DNA of 64,000 bases from Fredinandcohnia onubensis (GTDB lineage: Bacteria > Bacillota > Bacilli > Bacillales > Bacillaceae_L): positions 38,298 through 102,297 of the forward strand of contig NZ_JAPSKV010000016.1 of the NCBI RefSeq assembly GCF_031181385.1, read 5' to 3'. Position 1 is the stretch's first letter; every line of letters starts with the position of its first letter. Positions 9,052-17,228 of this stretch are shown piece after piece. A model generated the notes under the pieces. The model saw only the letters and a program-made list of their open reading frames with translations, was not told where the DNA came from and made no database searches. The translations under genes and the position numbers were made by a program.

Positions 9052-9366
9052 TTATTCAGTTTTTACCCATTCTTGTGACCATTTTTCAATTTCCCTTAAA
9101 ATGGGTTCGATACTGTGTCCTTTTTCTGTTAGTGAATACTCAATAATAACAGGCGTTTCCGGTATAACCTCACGTTTAACCAATCCTTGGTGCTCCAGGT
9201 CCTTTAAACGATCTGATAATACCTTTCCACTTATACCAATTGAAGATTGTATCTCATTAAACCTTTGTGGCCCTACTAATAATTGATAGATAACCAAAGC
9301 TGTCCATCTTTGACTTAATAGAGACATTGCTTTTTCAAATTTCGGGCAGATTGTAGGTTGTTTCAT
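9052..9366 (-). CDS. HxlR/DUF24 one-cysteine redox regulator (CatR/YodB-like)
   Basis: A 104-residue winged-helix regulator of the HxlR (DUF24) family: CPKFEKAMSLLSQRWTALVIYQLL, then the recognition segment GKVLSDRLKDLEHQGLV and the PETPVIIEYSLTEKG wing. Cys7 is at the position of the conserved redox cysteine of B. subtilis CatR (Cys7) and YodB (Cys6), which sense quinones and diamide. It is divergent from a catE-like dioxygenase gene, the same functional pairing as CatR-CatE in B. subtilis. An inverted repeat overlapping the dioxygenase promoter is the likely operator. Quinone sensing is inferred, not shown. Confidence 0.85.
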   Translation of the reverse strand: MKQPTICPKFEKAMSLLSQRWTALVIYQLLVGPQRFNEIQSSIGISGKVLSDRLKDLEHQGLVKREVIPETPVIIEYSLTEKGHSIEPILREIEKWSQEWVKTE

Positions 9367-9410
9367 TTTTAAAATGCACCTCTCTTAATCATCATTGTAC
9401 TAAAATGAAA

Positions 9411-9467
9411 AAGTAATTACAATTGGAAATTTAATTACTTGACAACAACTAATTATGTAAATAAACT
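9411..9467 (+). promoter_or_regulatory. catE-like promoter with overlapping HxlR operator
   Basis: A consensus -35 TTGACA (9439-9444) is followed after 17 bp by TAAACT (9462-9467). A perfect inverted repeat AAGTAATTA (9411-9419)/TAATTACTT (9432-9440) overlaps the -35 by two bases. Binding of the divergent HxlR protein here would block RNA polymerase. Confidence 0.65.
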
Positions 9468-9558
9468 TACTTACATAAAGTAACTTAATTTTAAAAGTGA
9501 AATGATAACAAATAGGGAAAGTTATAAAAATGACTATGGATAATCAAGGAGGATATTG

Positions 9559-10410
9559 ATGGGATATCACACAAAACCAACCACATTTGTGGGACATGTC
9601 AAAATAAAAGTTGAAAAGCTAGAACGTTCAATCCAGTTTTATAAGGATATACTTGGATTTAATATTTTAGAACGAAACGAATCATCAGCAAAACTAACAA
9701 CTAATGGAAAAACAAGTATTCTATCACTTGAACAACCTGAAAATGTTGTACCAAAACAAGGAAGAACAACTGGACTCTATCATTTTGCTCTTCTTTTACC
9801 TACAAAAACAGATTTGGCTAATATCGTTGTTCATCTAATTGAAAAAGGAATTCGCTTTGGCTCTTCTGACCATCTTGTTAGTGAAGCTTTATATATTAAT
9901 GATCCTGATGGCAACCAAATTGAAATTTACATTGACCGCGATCCCTCTGAATGGGATTGGAAGGGTGAAGAAGTGGATATGGCTGTTGATCCGCTAGATT
10001 TTGAAAGATTATTAACAAACATTGTACCAGGTAAGACATGGAAAGGGATGCCAGAGGAAACGCTAATGGGACATATTCACTTACATGTAGCTGAGTTACA
10101 AAAGACCGAAGAGTTTTATGTGAAAGGACTTGGAATGGATGTTGTAAATCGTTATGGTACACAGGCATTATTCATTTCGTCCGGAAAGTACCACCACCAT
10201 ATTGGTGTTAATACATGGAATGGAGTAGGGGCACCCAAGCCACCTAAAAATGGTGTTGGGCTTGAATCGTATACACTCATTTTGCCAACTGAAGAAGCCC
10301 GTGATGAAATCATTGATAATTTGAAAAAGATTGGAGCAGATGTGGTCGAAGAGAACAATACGGTTATCACGTTTGACCCTTCTGGAAATCAAATTGAGTT
10401 AGCTATCTAG
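9559..10410 (+). CDS. catE: Catechol 2,3-dioxygenase, CatE-like (VOC superfamily)
   Basis: A 283-residue two-domain vicinal-oxygen-chelate protein resembling B. subtilis CatE, an extradiol dioxygenase that opens catechol rings. Four betaalphabetabetabeta modules are seen; the second half carries likely Fe(II) ligands in GHIHLHV, YHHHIGVNTW and the terminal FDPSGNQIELAI. The first half has matching but degenerate elements (GHVKIKV, FALLLPT, DPDGNQIEIYIDR). ATG 9559 follows AAGGAGGA; the TTG codon just before it is ignored. A flavin-dependent monooxygenase gene follows after 18 bp, probably in the same operon under HxlR control. Role: removal of catechols or quinone stress. Confidence 0.85.
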   Translation: MGYHTKPTTFVGHVKIKVEKLERSIQFYKDILGFNILERNESSAKLTTNGKTSILSLEQPENVVPKQGRTTGLYHFALLLPTKTDLANIVVHLIEKGIRFGSSDHLVSEALYINDPDGNQIEIYIDRDPSEWDWKGEEVDMAVDPLDFERLLTNIVPGKTWKGMPEETLMGHIHLHVAELQKTEEFYVKGLGMDVVNRYGTQALFISSGKYHHHIGVNTWNGVGAPKPPKNGVGLESYTLILPTEEARDEIIDNLKKIGADVVEENNTVITFDPSGNQIELAI

Positions 10411-10428
10411 TGAAGGGAGGATACCTTA

Positions 10429-11490
10429 ATGACTCAAGACAAGAAAAGTGATTTTGAAATTGGGATTTACACTCTTGCTGATATTGGGCCAGATCCCCTT
10501 ACAGGAAAGACCATTACGGCTAAAGATAGAGTGAAAGAAATGATTCAAGCTGCAAAACTTGCGGATGAGGCAGGACTTGATGTTTTTGGGATAGGAGAAC
10601 ATCATCGTCTAGACTATGCTTCATCTTCTCCTGCGGTTATATTGGCTGCTATTGCACAAGGCACTGAACAAATTAGATTAACGAGTACAACGAGTGTATT
10701 AAGTACGCTTGATCCTGTTCGACTGTTTGAGGATTTTGCCACATTGGATATACTTTCGGATGGTCGTGCAGAAATATTGGCCGGTAGAGGAGCATTTATC
10801 GAATCATTTCCTCTTTTCGGTTATAGCACAAATGATTATGATGAATTGTTTGAAGAACATATGAACTTATTATTACAATTAACTCAAAATGAGACTGTTA
10901 CGTGGTCGGGGAAATTTCGTTCTTCTTTAAGGAATGCTGAAATTGCTCCGAGACCAGTACAGGAAAATCTACCAGTATGGATCGGAGTTGGAGGTACACC
11001 TGAAAGTGCCGTTCGTGCTGGAAAATTTGGGGTGGGGATGGCTTTAGCAATTTTAGGTGGTCATCCTAAACGATTTAAGCCACTTGTCGATCTTTATCGT
11101 CAAGCAGGAATAGAGGCTGGACATAACCCTCAAGACTTGAAGGTTGGTGTAACAGGCCATGCTTATCTAGCAGAAACAACTCAGCAAGCAAAGGATGAGT
11201 TTTACCCTTATTACTCCAATTACTGGGAATATGTAAACCGTCAGCGTGGAATGGGAACAAGGATGTCAAGGAATGACTTTGAACATATGGCTAGCCCAGA
11301 CACGGCTTTGTTCGTGGGAAGTCCCCAGCAAGTCGGTGAAAAAATCCTCACACAATACGAGCTTTTTGGGCACAAACGATTTCTTGCCCAGTTAGATATA
11401 GGCGGTCAACCTTTTAAGAATGTAGCAAAAGGGATTGAGTTGTTAGCAACGGAGGTTGCTCCAATCGTTCGAAGAGAAACAAGTAAGTAA
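10429..11490 (+). CDS. LLM-class flavin-dependent monooxygenase
   Basis: A 353-residue luciferase-like protein with a TIM-barrel fold. Features include FGIGEHHRLDYASSSPAVILAA near residue 55, LTSTTSVLSTLDPVRLFEDFATLDILSDGR near 90, and the phosphate-binding VWIGVGGTPESAVRAGKFG near 185, all typical of FMN-dependent oxidoreductases of this class. Such enzymes use reduced FMN supplied by a reductase. A ribosome binding site GAAGGGAGG precedes ATG 10429, 18 bp after the dioxygenase stop, so the pair is likely one operon. The substrate is unknown; an aromatic or quinone compound is suggested only by the neighbour. Confidence 0.85.
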   Translation: MTQDKKSDFEIGIYTLADIGPDPLTGKTITAKDRVKEMIQAAKLADEAGLDVFGIGEHHRLDYASSSPAVILAAIAQGTEQIRLTSTTSVLSTLDPVRLFEDFATLDILSDGRAEILAGRGAFIESFPLFGYSTNDYDELFEEHMNLLLQLTQNETVTWSGKFRSSLRNAEIAPRPVQENLPVWIGVGGTPESAVRAGKFGVGMALAILGGHPKRFKPLVDLYRQAGIEAGHNPQDLKVGVTGHAYLAETTQQAKDEFYPYYSNYWEYVNRQRGMGTRMSRNDFEHMASPDTALFVGSPQQVGEKILTQYELFGHKRFLAQLDIGGQPFKNVAKGIELLATEVAPIVRRETSK

Positions 11491-11697
11491 TGGATACGAA
11501 ACAATCTGTACTAATCGGCTATTTTCAAGAAAACCCATTTTCAAACAAGCGTTTGTTACGTTTAGTCAAGTGGTTTTTCTTTAAAATTTCATAATATATA
11601 TTGCTGTGGTTGTGGACTAAAAGAAAACATGACAAATAGCCCTAGCTATTTACATTTTTTTGAATAGGGCTATATTTGTGTTACTATGTATGTATGA

Positions 11698-12915
11698 CTA
11701 TGATTTGGTGGCTAGACGGTAATCATAGTTTAGGTTGTGGGTAACTAAAAAGAATATATTCTTTAATAGTTTATTCACACAAGCGATAGACGCAACTTTA
11801 TGACATTTGTTGTAGGGTTGCGTTTTTAATTTGTCATAGTAATCAACAATGTGATTGTTGCCAATTCTACGTAGTTTAATCATATTTTGGATTATGATGA
11901 AAAGCAGTTTTCGTAAGTGTTTGTTGCCACGTTTATTAATCTTATCTTTATAAAATGTTTTACCTGACTGGTATCTACGAATATCAATACCCGCGTATGC
12001 ATTAAGCTGTTTATTGTTATTAAATCTAGTAATATCACCAATCTCCGCCATCAACCTTACGGCTGTGTTTGGGCCTATACCAGGAATGCTAAGAAGTATT
12101 TGATACTCAAATCTCCTATCGGCTAAAGTGATCATTTTGTTTATACAAAATTCCTTCTGGTTTATTAACTCTTGATACCTTCCGGCATATACTCTAACTT
12201 GTTCACATAATACATCATCCGAAGATACGGCTGGATAGGATTTTTCAGCTGCTTCTAATAATTCTATGGCCTTCTTTTCTGCCCTATTTTTAGAAATATT
12301 TTTATTTGTATTGGCTATTATTTTGTTTTTAATCACTGTCTTTGAGTGATTGAGTATTAAATCAGGGTGGGGAAATAATTGTACGATATTTAAAAATAGC
12401 TCCGATTTAGCTTTGAATATTGTCTCAATTTCTGGAAATGTTTCTTGTAGTACCTTATGCAATCTATTGCGAACTACTGTTAATGCGTCATCCAACTCAC
12501 TATAAAAGCGAGAAAGGGATTTTAGTTGTTCGAATGTTCTATCTGATGAATGTTTTATCTTTCTTTCCGCATTAAAATGGGTAAGAGCTAGTTGATGTGC
12601 ATCACTCTTATCAGTTTTATGTATTCGTAATGCATCACACTGGATTTTTGCCTCTAAAGGGTTTAATAAACAATAAGAATAATCGTTTTCTACCATAAAC
12701 CTTTCGAGTGGTTTAGAGTACACTCCTGTTGACTCAAATACAATGTCAGGATATTCACCATAGCCCTGGTAGATTTGGTCAATTTTATTTTTAACGTTAA
12801 TAAAACTAGGCCTATCATGTTGAATTTCCCCTTCAAATATACATTGTTTTAAAGGGTTATAGATAACCATATAACTTTTCCCCATACTAACATCAAACGC
12901 AACTACATGCTTCAT
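11698..12915 (-). CDS. IS110-family transposase (DEDD recombinase)
   Basis: A 405-residue IS110-type recombinase. The N-terminal RuvC-like DEDD domain starts MKHVVAFDVSMGKSYMVI and has FESTGVYSKPLERF and HKTDKSDAHQLA; the C-terminal Transposase_20 domain has SIPGIGPNTAVRLMAEIG with the nucleophile-region serine expected in GRKS-type segments (RRYQSGKTFYKDKINKRGNKHLR). ATG 12915 was preferred to the longer frame from 12984 because the family begins at this point. The frame is intact, so the element may be active. Upstream noncoding sequence (12916-13159) is the place where IS110 elements encode their bridge RNA. Confidence 0.9.
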   Translation of the reverse strand: MKHVVAFDVSMGKSYMVIYNPLKQCIFEGEIQHDRPSFINVKNKIDQIYQGYGEYPDIVFESTGVYSKPLERFMVENDYSYCLLNPLEAKIQCDALRIHKTDKSDAHQLALTHFNAERKIKHSSDRTFEQLKSLSRFYSELDDALTVVRNRLHKVLQETFPEIETIFKAKSELFLNIVQLFPHPDLILNHSKTVIKNKIIANTNKNISKNRAEKKAIELLEAAEKSYPAVSSDDVLCEQVRVYAGRYQELINQKEFCINKMITLADRRFEYQILLSIPGIGPNTAVRLMAEIGDITRFNNNKQLNAYAGIDIRRYQSGKTFYKDKINKRGNKHLRKLLFIIIQNMIKLRRIGNNHIVDYYDKLKTQPYNKCHKVASIACVNKLLKNIFFLVTHNLNYDYRLATKS

Positions 12916-13159
12916 AGTAGAACCTTCTTCCCAATAAATTTGAAGTCTACATCTTACACTTATCGATTCCCATTTCTTATACACGATCTCAAGGATCCAA
13001 CATACTTAAACCTGATTCCCAAATAAGGTAAGCAAAGAAGACCAGTTTGTTATGACGGATTCAAAGATCCAAAACGCTTGTCGACCTATTCTTCACTTCT
13101 ACTATATAAAAAATAGTAGTGCGAACCAATGCCTTGGTCTGCACTACTAATCTTAGTAT
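12916..13159 (-). ncRNA. Candidate IS110 bridge-RNA region (left-end noncoding part)
   Basis: About 244 bp of noncoding sequence lie between the transposase start and the inferred element end. It holds a strong hairpin: AGTAGTGC (13115-13122) with GCACTACT (13141-13148), inner ACCAA/TTGGT, followed on the minus strand by T-rich ATTTTTTAT. A competing stem CTACTAT/ATAGTAG overlaps it. IS110-family elements of known mechanism transcribe a bridge RNA from this position; that this copy does so is inferred from location only. Confidence 0.35.
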
Positions 13160-13355
13160 GTTTGTTTAATGGGTTTTTCCTTATGTATCAATAAAAATGA
13201 GAAATCAATTAAACGTTTGTTTGAATGGATTTCTTATTGTTGAGCAGTTAAAAGGTGGGCTGTACTAGTCCATTATTGATAGTAATGTGTCAATTCGAAG
13301 TCAACTCTTTCTCTTTACTAATATCTTGTTCTATAATGGTGGTGGGGTGAAAGAC

Positions 13356-13931
13356 ATGGCGCGTGAACGTAAATTTACAACTGAGGAATTATATAGAACA
13401 ACTGAGGAACTACTTCTAACACATCATTATGAAGGGTTCCAGTTTAGTTTGGTTGCGGATCACTTGGATGTTTCCCGAGGAGCAATCTATAAGTACTTTG
13501 AAAACAAGGAAGAATTGATTACGGAATATATGCTTTTTAAAATGGAGCAATTTCTCCAGGAGTTAAAAGAAATTAACTCAATTGAAGGCTTTCATGTTCA
13601 ATTTGATTTTCTTCTAAACCTCATGTTTAAGAATCCGGAACTTTATCAACTTATAGAGATTGGGAAACGTGTTCCGGTCCACATTAATGAAAAAGTGAAA
13701 GGAAATATGGAAAAACTTGAAAGCTATCACATTGAGATGTACCGTTGTGTGCAGGTCTTAATTGAATCGGGTAAAATGGAACAACAATTGAATCCGAATA
13801 TCCCTGACCCTGTCGTTTTAGGTTATATTTTTCAATCAGTCGCGATTCCAAATCATTTTGGCATTCCTCATGATAAGTGGGTTCAGTCGATTAAAGAAAT
13901 GATTTGTCACGGAATCGTCAAAGACTTCTAA
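13356..13931 (+). CDS. TetR-family regulator of the adjacent MMPL gene
   Basis: A 191-residue TetR/AcrR repressor. The N-terminal helix-turn-helix is FSLVADHLDVSRGAIYKYFENKEELI (about residues 26-51); the remainder is a helical ligand-binding dimer domain. ATG 13356 follows GGTGGGGTG; the longer frame from 13287 lacks a ribosome site. The MMPL transporter starts 105 bp downstream and the spacer holds three copies of a TGACRC-NN-GTGTYA palindrome, the likely binding sites of this protein. The unrelated AAACGTTTGTTT palindromes lie upstream of tetR. Confidence 0.88.
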   Translation: MARERKFTTEELYRTTEELLLTHHYEGFQFSLVADHLDVSRGAIYKYFENKEELITEYMLFKMEQFLQELKEINSIEGFHVQFDFLLNLMFKNPELYQLIEIGKRVPVHINEKVKGNMEKLESYHIEMYRCVQVLIESGKMEQQLNPNIPDPVVLGYIFQSVAIPNHFGIPHDKWVQSIKEMICHGIVKDF

Positions 13932-13932
13932 T

Positions 13933-14008
13933 TGACACGGGTGTCACTTTAAAAGATAATTATCGTGACAACAGTGTCATTTTTTTGAGGAAAGTGACGC
14001 GAGTGTTA
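13933..14008 (+). promoter_or_regulatory. Three tandem TetR operators
   Basis: TGACACGGGTGTCA (13933-13946, perfect except centre), TGACAACAGTGTCA (13966-13979) and TGACGCGAGTGTTA (13995-14008). Centre spacings are 33 and 29 bp, about three helical turns each. They fill the space between tetR and the MMPL start. Confidence 0.75.
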
Positions 14009-14035
14009 CTTTTGAATGAAGAGGTGGGATAAAAT

Positions 14036-16144
14036 TTGAAAAACATGTTACAAGCCATTACAGATAGAGTCACCACAAAAAAAGGAATGTGGATTACATT
14101 AGTAACTTGGCTTATTATCACGATATTATTAGCAGTTTTTGCGCCAAACGCAAAGGATTATGAGGTCTCGAGGATTGACTCACTTCCTGATGATGCACAG
14201 TCTGTAATTGCCCAAAGTAAGGTGGATGAGTATTTCAAGGATAGTAATGGGACTCCAGCAATCTTGGTTTTTCAATCAAATGAAGAACAATTTTCATTTC
14301 AAGATCTTGTAGATGTATCTAGCCAAATTGAGAATGAGGAAATTACTGGTGTAGAGCAGGTAGTTCCTTTATCAACCTTGCCACCGCAGGCTGCTACAGG
14401 ATTCTTTTCAGAAGATCAATCAACTGCTATCCTCCCAATCATGTTTGATGCATCGTTAGAAACAACAGAAATCCGCGATTCCAAGGATGAAATTTTAAAG
14501 GTTGTTGAAGAAAACTCAGATTTAACTTTGTATGTTACGGGTCCAGCGGGAATTGCAACAGATTCACTGGATTTATTTTCAAGGGCAGATCTAGTGTTAA
14601 TACTCTCAACGGTAGGGTTAATCTTTATTTTATTAATTGTGATTTATCGTTCACCTTTGTTGGCATTAATACCGTTATTAGCAGCAGTTTTTGTCTATGA
14701 AGTGACTATGCAATCATTAGGTATACTAGGAAAAGCTGGTTTACAATTAAGCAATCAGACGATCTCGATTATGTCGATTCTTTTATTTGCGGCCGTTATT
14801 GATTATTCGTTATTTGTATTCTCTCGATTTCGTGAGGAGCTTAAGAATTATGAAAATAAATATGATGCCATGAGAGCTGCCATGAAAGAGGTAGGGATGC
14901 CTGTCTTTTTCTCAGGCGGGACTGTATTAGCAGCGATGCTAGTGCTATTCTTCGCAGACCTTGGGGATTATCGTAATTTTGCTCCAACCTTCTGCACAAC
15001 CATGGTAATCATCATGATTGCATCTGTTACACTTGTGCCAGCACTATTTACACTTTTCGGTAGAAAATCATTCTGGCCAAAGGTACCAAAAGTAGGGGAA
15101 GCGAAAGTAAAAGATAACTCCATCTGGAGCAAAATCGGAAGAATGGTTGTTAAAAAACCAGGATTATATGTCGCAATTGTAGGGATTTTTCTCCTTATTT
15201 CTGCAGCCAATATGTTTAACTTAAATTACGAATTCGATACGATGAAGTCATTTCCAGAGGATATGCCATCACGACAAGGATATGAGCTCATCGAGGAGAA
15301 ATTTGCAAAAGGTGAGCTTGCACCATCAACAGTCTTGTTTGAAGGGAAAGAGGCTGTTACAAAGGAAGAGCAGGATGCACTACGCGATGAATTACTAGCT
15401 CAAGATCTTGTAAGTGAAGTTAGAATCAATGGAACTGCTGAAGAAAATTGGGTTCTAAATTACTCTTTAACGTTTGAAGAAGGACCGTATGATATAGAGA
15501 CGATTAACGCGATGGAGAAGATGATTTCAAACTCTGAAACAATTTTGACAGATGCAGATATAGATGGAGAACTCTACTTTGCAGGAGAAACCGCAACTAA
15601 AGTGGATGATCGCTCAACAAATAATCGAGATGTTATTTTGATTGTCATACTTGAAACAATTTTAATTTTTGGTATGCTAATTGTCCTAACAAAATCATTT
15701 AAAATGCCGATTTATATGATGGGTACAATCTTAGTTTCATTTTTAGCAGCATTAGGATTAGGTATGTTTTTAACAAACTTATTCTTTGATATCGACACGA
15801 TAGCGAATCGTGTTCCATTGTACGCATTTGTGTTCCTAGTTGCACTTGGAATTGATTATAATATTATGCTAATCTCAAGATTCCAGGAAGAAAGAAGAAA
15901 CCATTCAGTAAAAGAAGCGGTACGAATTGCTGTCGCAAAAACAGGCGGAGTCATCTCATCTGCTGGTGTCATTTTAGCTGCCACCTTTGCGGTTCTCATG
16001 ACACAGCCGGTTCAATTATTATTTGTCTTCGGCTTTATTGTAGCGGTAGGAATTTTGTTAGACACATTCTTAATCCGCGGAGTATTATTACCTGGATTAA
16101 TCGTACTCTTAGAGAAGGATAAGGCGGTAAGTAAAGAAAGATAG
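14036..16144 (+). CDS. MMPL/RND-superfamily membrane transporter (YdfJ/YdgH-like)
   Basis: A 702-residue integral membrane protein with the duplicated RND layout: helix 1 near residue 18-36, an extracytoplasmic loop to ~175, five helices, a second helix-loop-helices half from ~375. Both halves carry the MMPL motif with charged residues in helix 4 (AAVIDYSLFVFSRFREEL and ALGIDYNIMLISRFQEER). Such proteins export lipids, drugs or surfactant-like compounds with proton motive force. TTG 14036 is the start: GAGGTGGG (14021-14028) spaces correctly for it and not for ATG 14045. Expression is likely repressed by the upstream TetR protein. Confidence 0.88.
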   Translation: MKNMLQAITDRVTTKKGMWITLVTWLIITILLAVFAPNAKDYEVSRIDSLPDDAQSVIAQSKVDEYFKDSNGTPAILVFQSNEEQFSFQDLVDVSSQIENEEITGVEQVVPLSTLPPQAATGFFSEDQSTAILPIMFDASLETTEIRDSKDEILKVVEENSDLTLYVTGPAGIATDSLDLFSRADLVLILSTVGLIFILLIVIYRSPLLALIPLLAAVFVYEVTMQSLGILGKAGLQLSNQTISIMSILLFAAVIDYSLFVFSRFREELKNYENKYDAMRAAMKEVGMPVFFSGGTVLAAMLVLFFADLGDYRNFAPTFCTTMVIIMIASVTLVPALFTLFGRKSFWPKVPKVGEAKVKDNSIWSKIGRMVVKKPGLYVAIVGIFLLISAANMFNLNYEFDTMKSFPEDMPSRQGYELIEEKFAKGELAPSTVLFEGKEAVTKEEQDALRDELLAQDLVSEVRINGTAEENWVLNYSLTFEEGPYDIETINAMEKMISNSETILTDADIDGELYFAGETATKVDDRSTNNRDVILIVILETILIFGMLIVLTKSFKMPIYMMGTILVSFLAALGLGMFLTNLFFDIDTIANRVPLYAFVFLVALGIDYNIMLISRFQEERRNHSVKEAVRIAVAKTGGVISSAGVILAATFAVLMTQPVQLLFVFGFIVAVGILLDTFLIRGVLLPGLIVLLEKDKAVSKER

Positions 16145-16150
16145 TGATAG

Positions 16151-16186
16151 AAAAGGGACTGTATCGTTTTTGATACAGGCCTTTGT
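16151..16186 (+). terminator. Terminator of the tetR-MMPL operon
   Basis: CTGTATC (16159-16165) pairs with GATACAG (16172-16178) around GTTTTT, with outer AAAGG/CCTTT pairing. Confidence 0.75.
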
Positions 16187-16296
16187 AAATAGTATATGGT
16201 ATCGTGCTCGAATTCTGTTGAATCCTAGATGGTTGACAAGATTTATAGATTATGAAATTATTATATTGAAAAAATTCAGAAAAGGAAGGCTGAAAG

Positions 16297-17217
16297 ATGA
16301 TACTTAAAGCACGAAAGATTCCCATTCACCTACAAACACGGCGTTACTTAAAGCCCCGAATAGTGTTTACTGATGGGCAATTAAAAAAGTTACAAACTGA
16401 TGAAAAAGGTTTCGAAGGCGAATGCAATTTCGATGAACTAATAGCTCAATCCCCTGCGTCTACCTATCTTCAACTCAATGACCTCCTCCTTGAATGGCGA
16501 AACACAACTTTTCAAATTGACTCACTCCTTATATGTCCATACAAAATCTATCTTTTCGATGTCAAAAATTTTGAAGGAGAATTTTATATTGAGGGTAACC
16601 GATGGTACTTTTCATCTGGTTATGAAATAAAGAACCCAATTCCTCAACTGGAGCGCTCTGAAGCCCTTCTTAGACCACTCATGCAATCATTAGGTATTAA
16701 TCTTCCCATTGAAGCGAATATCATTTTTGTTAATTCCGACTTTACCCTATTTCAAGCAGATAGACACCTTCCAATCATCCTACCCACTCAAATTAATTCT
16801 TTGTTAAAGAAGTTAGGTTCGGTTTCTATGAAGACTAGTGGATCATTAATAGGTTCAGCAAAAGAACTAGCCTTACTTCACAGTAAAAATTCTCCATTCA
16901 ATGATAGGCTTATCCCTGAATATACCTATCAATCTGTGAAAAAGGGAATCACTTGCGCTGATTGTAGGTCGCTAACGGTTCATTTGAATGGAAGATGCCT
17001 TATGTGTGAGAGGTGCGGGGCAAAGGAAGCTTTACATACAGGTATTATGAGAACACTTGAAGAATATAGAGTGCTCTTTCCAAATAGGTTACTAACCGTT
17101 TCTGAGGCCAATGATTGGTGCGGACTTGATATGAATAGGCTTAGAATGCAGAAAATATTGAAGGAGCATCTTGTAATGGTTGAGGGAGGAAAATCAACGT
17201 ATTACCGTTTTAAGTAA
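16297..17217 (+). CDS. NERD-domain protein with C-terminal zinc ribbon
   Basis: A 306-residue protein. Residues ~38-150 match the NERD (nuclease-related) domain: EGECNFDELI, LLLEWRNTTFQIDSLLIC, IYLFDVKNFEGEF and the polar GYEIKNPIPQLERSE helix. Near residue 222 a zinc ribbon CADC...CLMCERCG follows, then a winged-helix-like tail (LTVSEANDWCGLDMNRLRMQKIL). NERD proteins are common in Bacillus and their function is unknown; they are related to restriction-endonuclease folds. AAAGGAAGG precedes ATG 16297. The gene stands alone, before an array of 154-bp repeats. Confidence 0.8.
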   Translation: MILKARKIPIHLQTRRYLKPRIVFTDGQLKKLQTDEKGFEGECNFDELIAQSPASTYLQLNDLLLEWRNTTFQIDSLLICPYKIYLFDVKNFEGEFYIEGNRWYFSSGYEIKNPIPQLERSEALLRPLMQSLGINLPIEANIIFVNSDFTLFQADRHLPIILPTQINSLLKKLGSVSMKTSGSLIGSAKELALLHSKNSPFNDRLIPEYTYQSVKKGITCADCRSLTVHLNGRCLMCERCGAKEALHTGIMRTLEEYRVLFPNRLLTVSEANDWCGLDMNRLRMQKILKEHLVMVEGGKSTYYRFK

Positions 17218-17228
17218 AATTAGTAGTG

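Larger units (their letters stand above)
11558..13159 (-). mobile_element. IS110-family insertion sequence (about 1.6 kb)
   Basis: Boundaries are inferred by comparison with the uninterrupted repeat at 4013-4169: the two sides share GTTTGTT (11551-11557 and 13160-13166), so ends are certain only within 7 bp and the element is about 1,609 bp including one shared copy. No long terminal inverted repeats are seen, as usual for IS110. The single transposase gene is on the minus strand. A hairpin ATAGCCCTA/TAGGGCTAT lies downstream of it (11634-11675) inside the element. Confidence 0.75.
11506..13271 (+). repeat. 157-bp dispersed repeat copy R2, split by the IS110-type element
   Basis: The left part starts with CTGTACTAATCG (11506-11517) and reaches the palindrome AAACAAGCGTTTGTTA (11543-11558). 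The right part resumes at GTTTGTTT (13160-13167), has the second palindrome AATTAAACGTTTGTTT (13207-13222) and ends with CTGTACTAGTCC (13260-13271). Distances from the split site to both ends equal those in the intact copy at 4013-4169 (44.5 and 111.5 bp). It lies just upstream of tetR. Confidence 0.75.

Noticed and set aside
9020..9286. Plus-strand ORF of 88 codons
   Set aside because: It is the antisense of the hxlR gene and its terminator; the hxlR frame has clear family motifs.
13356..13931. Assigning the AAACGTTTGTTT sites to the adjacent TetR protein
   Set aside because: Three different palindromes between tetR and its MMPL target are much better candidates, and the other sites occur far away without a tetR gene.
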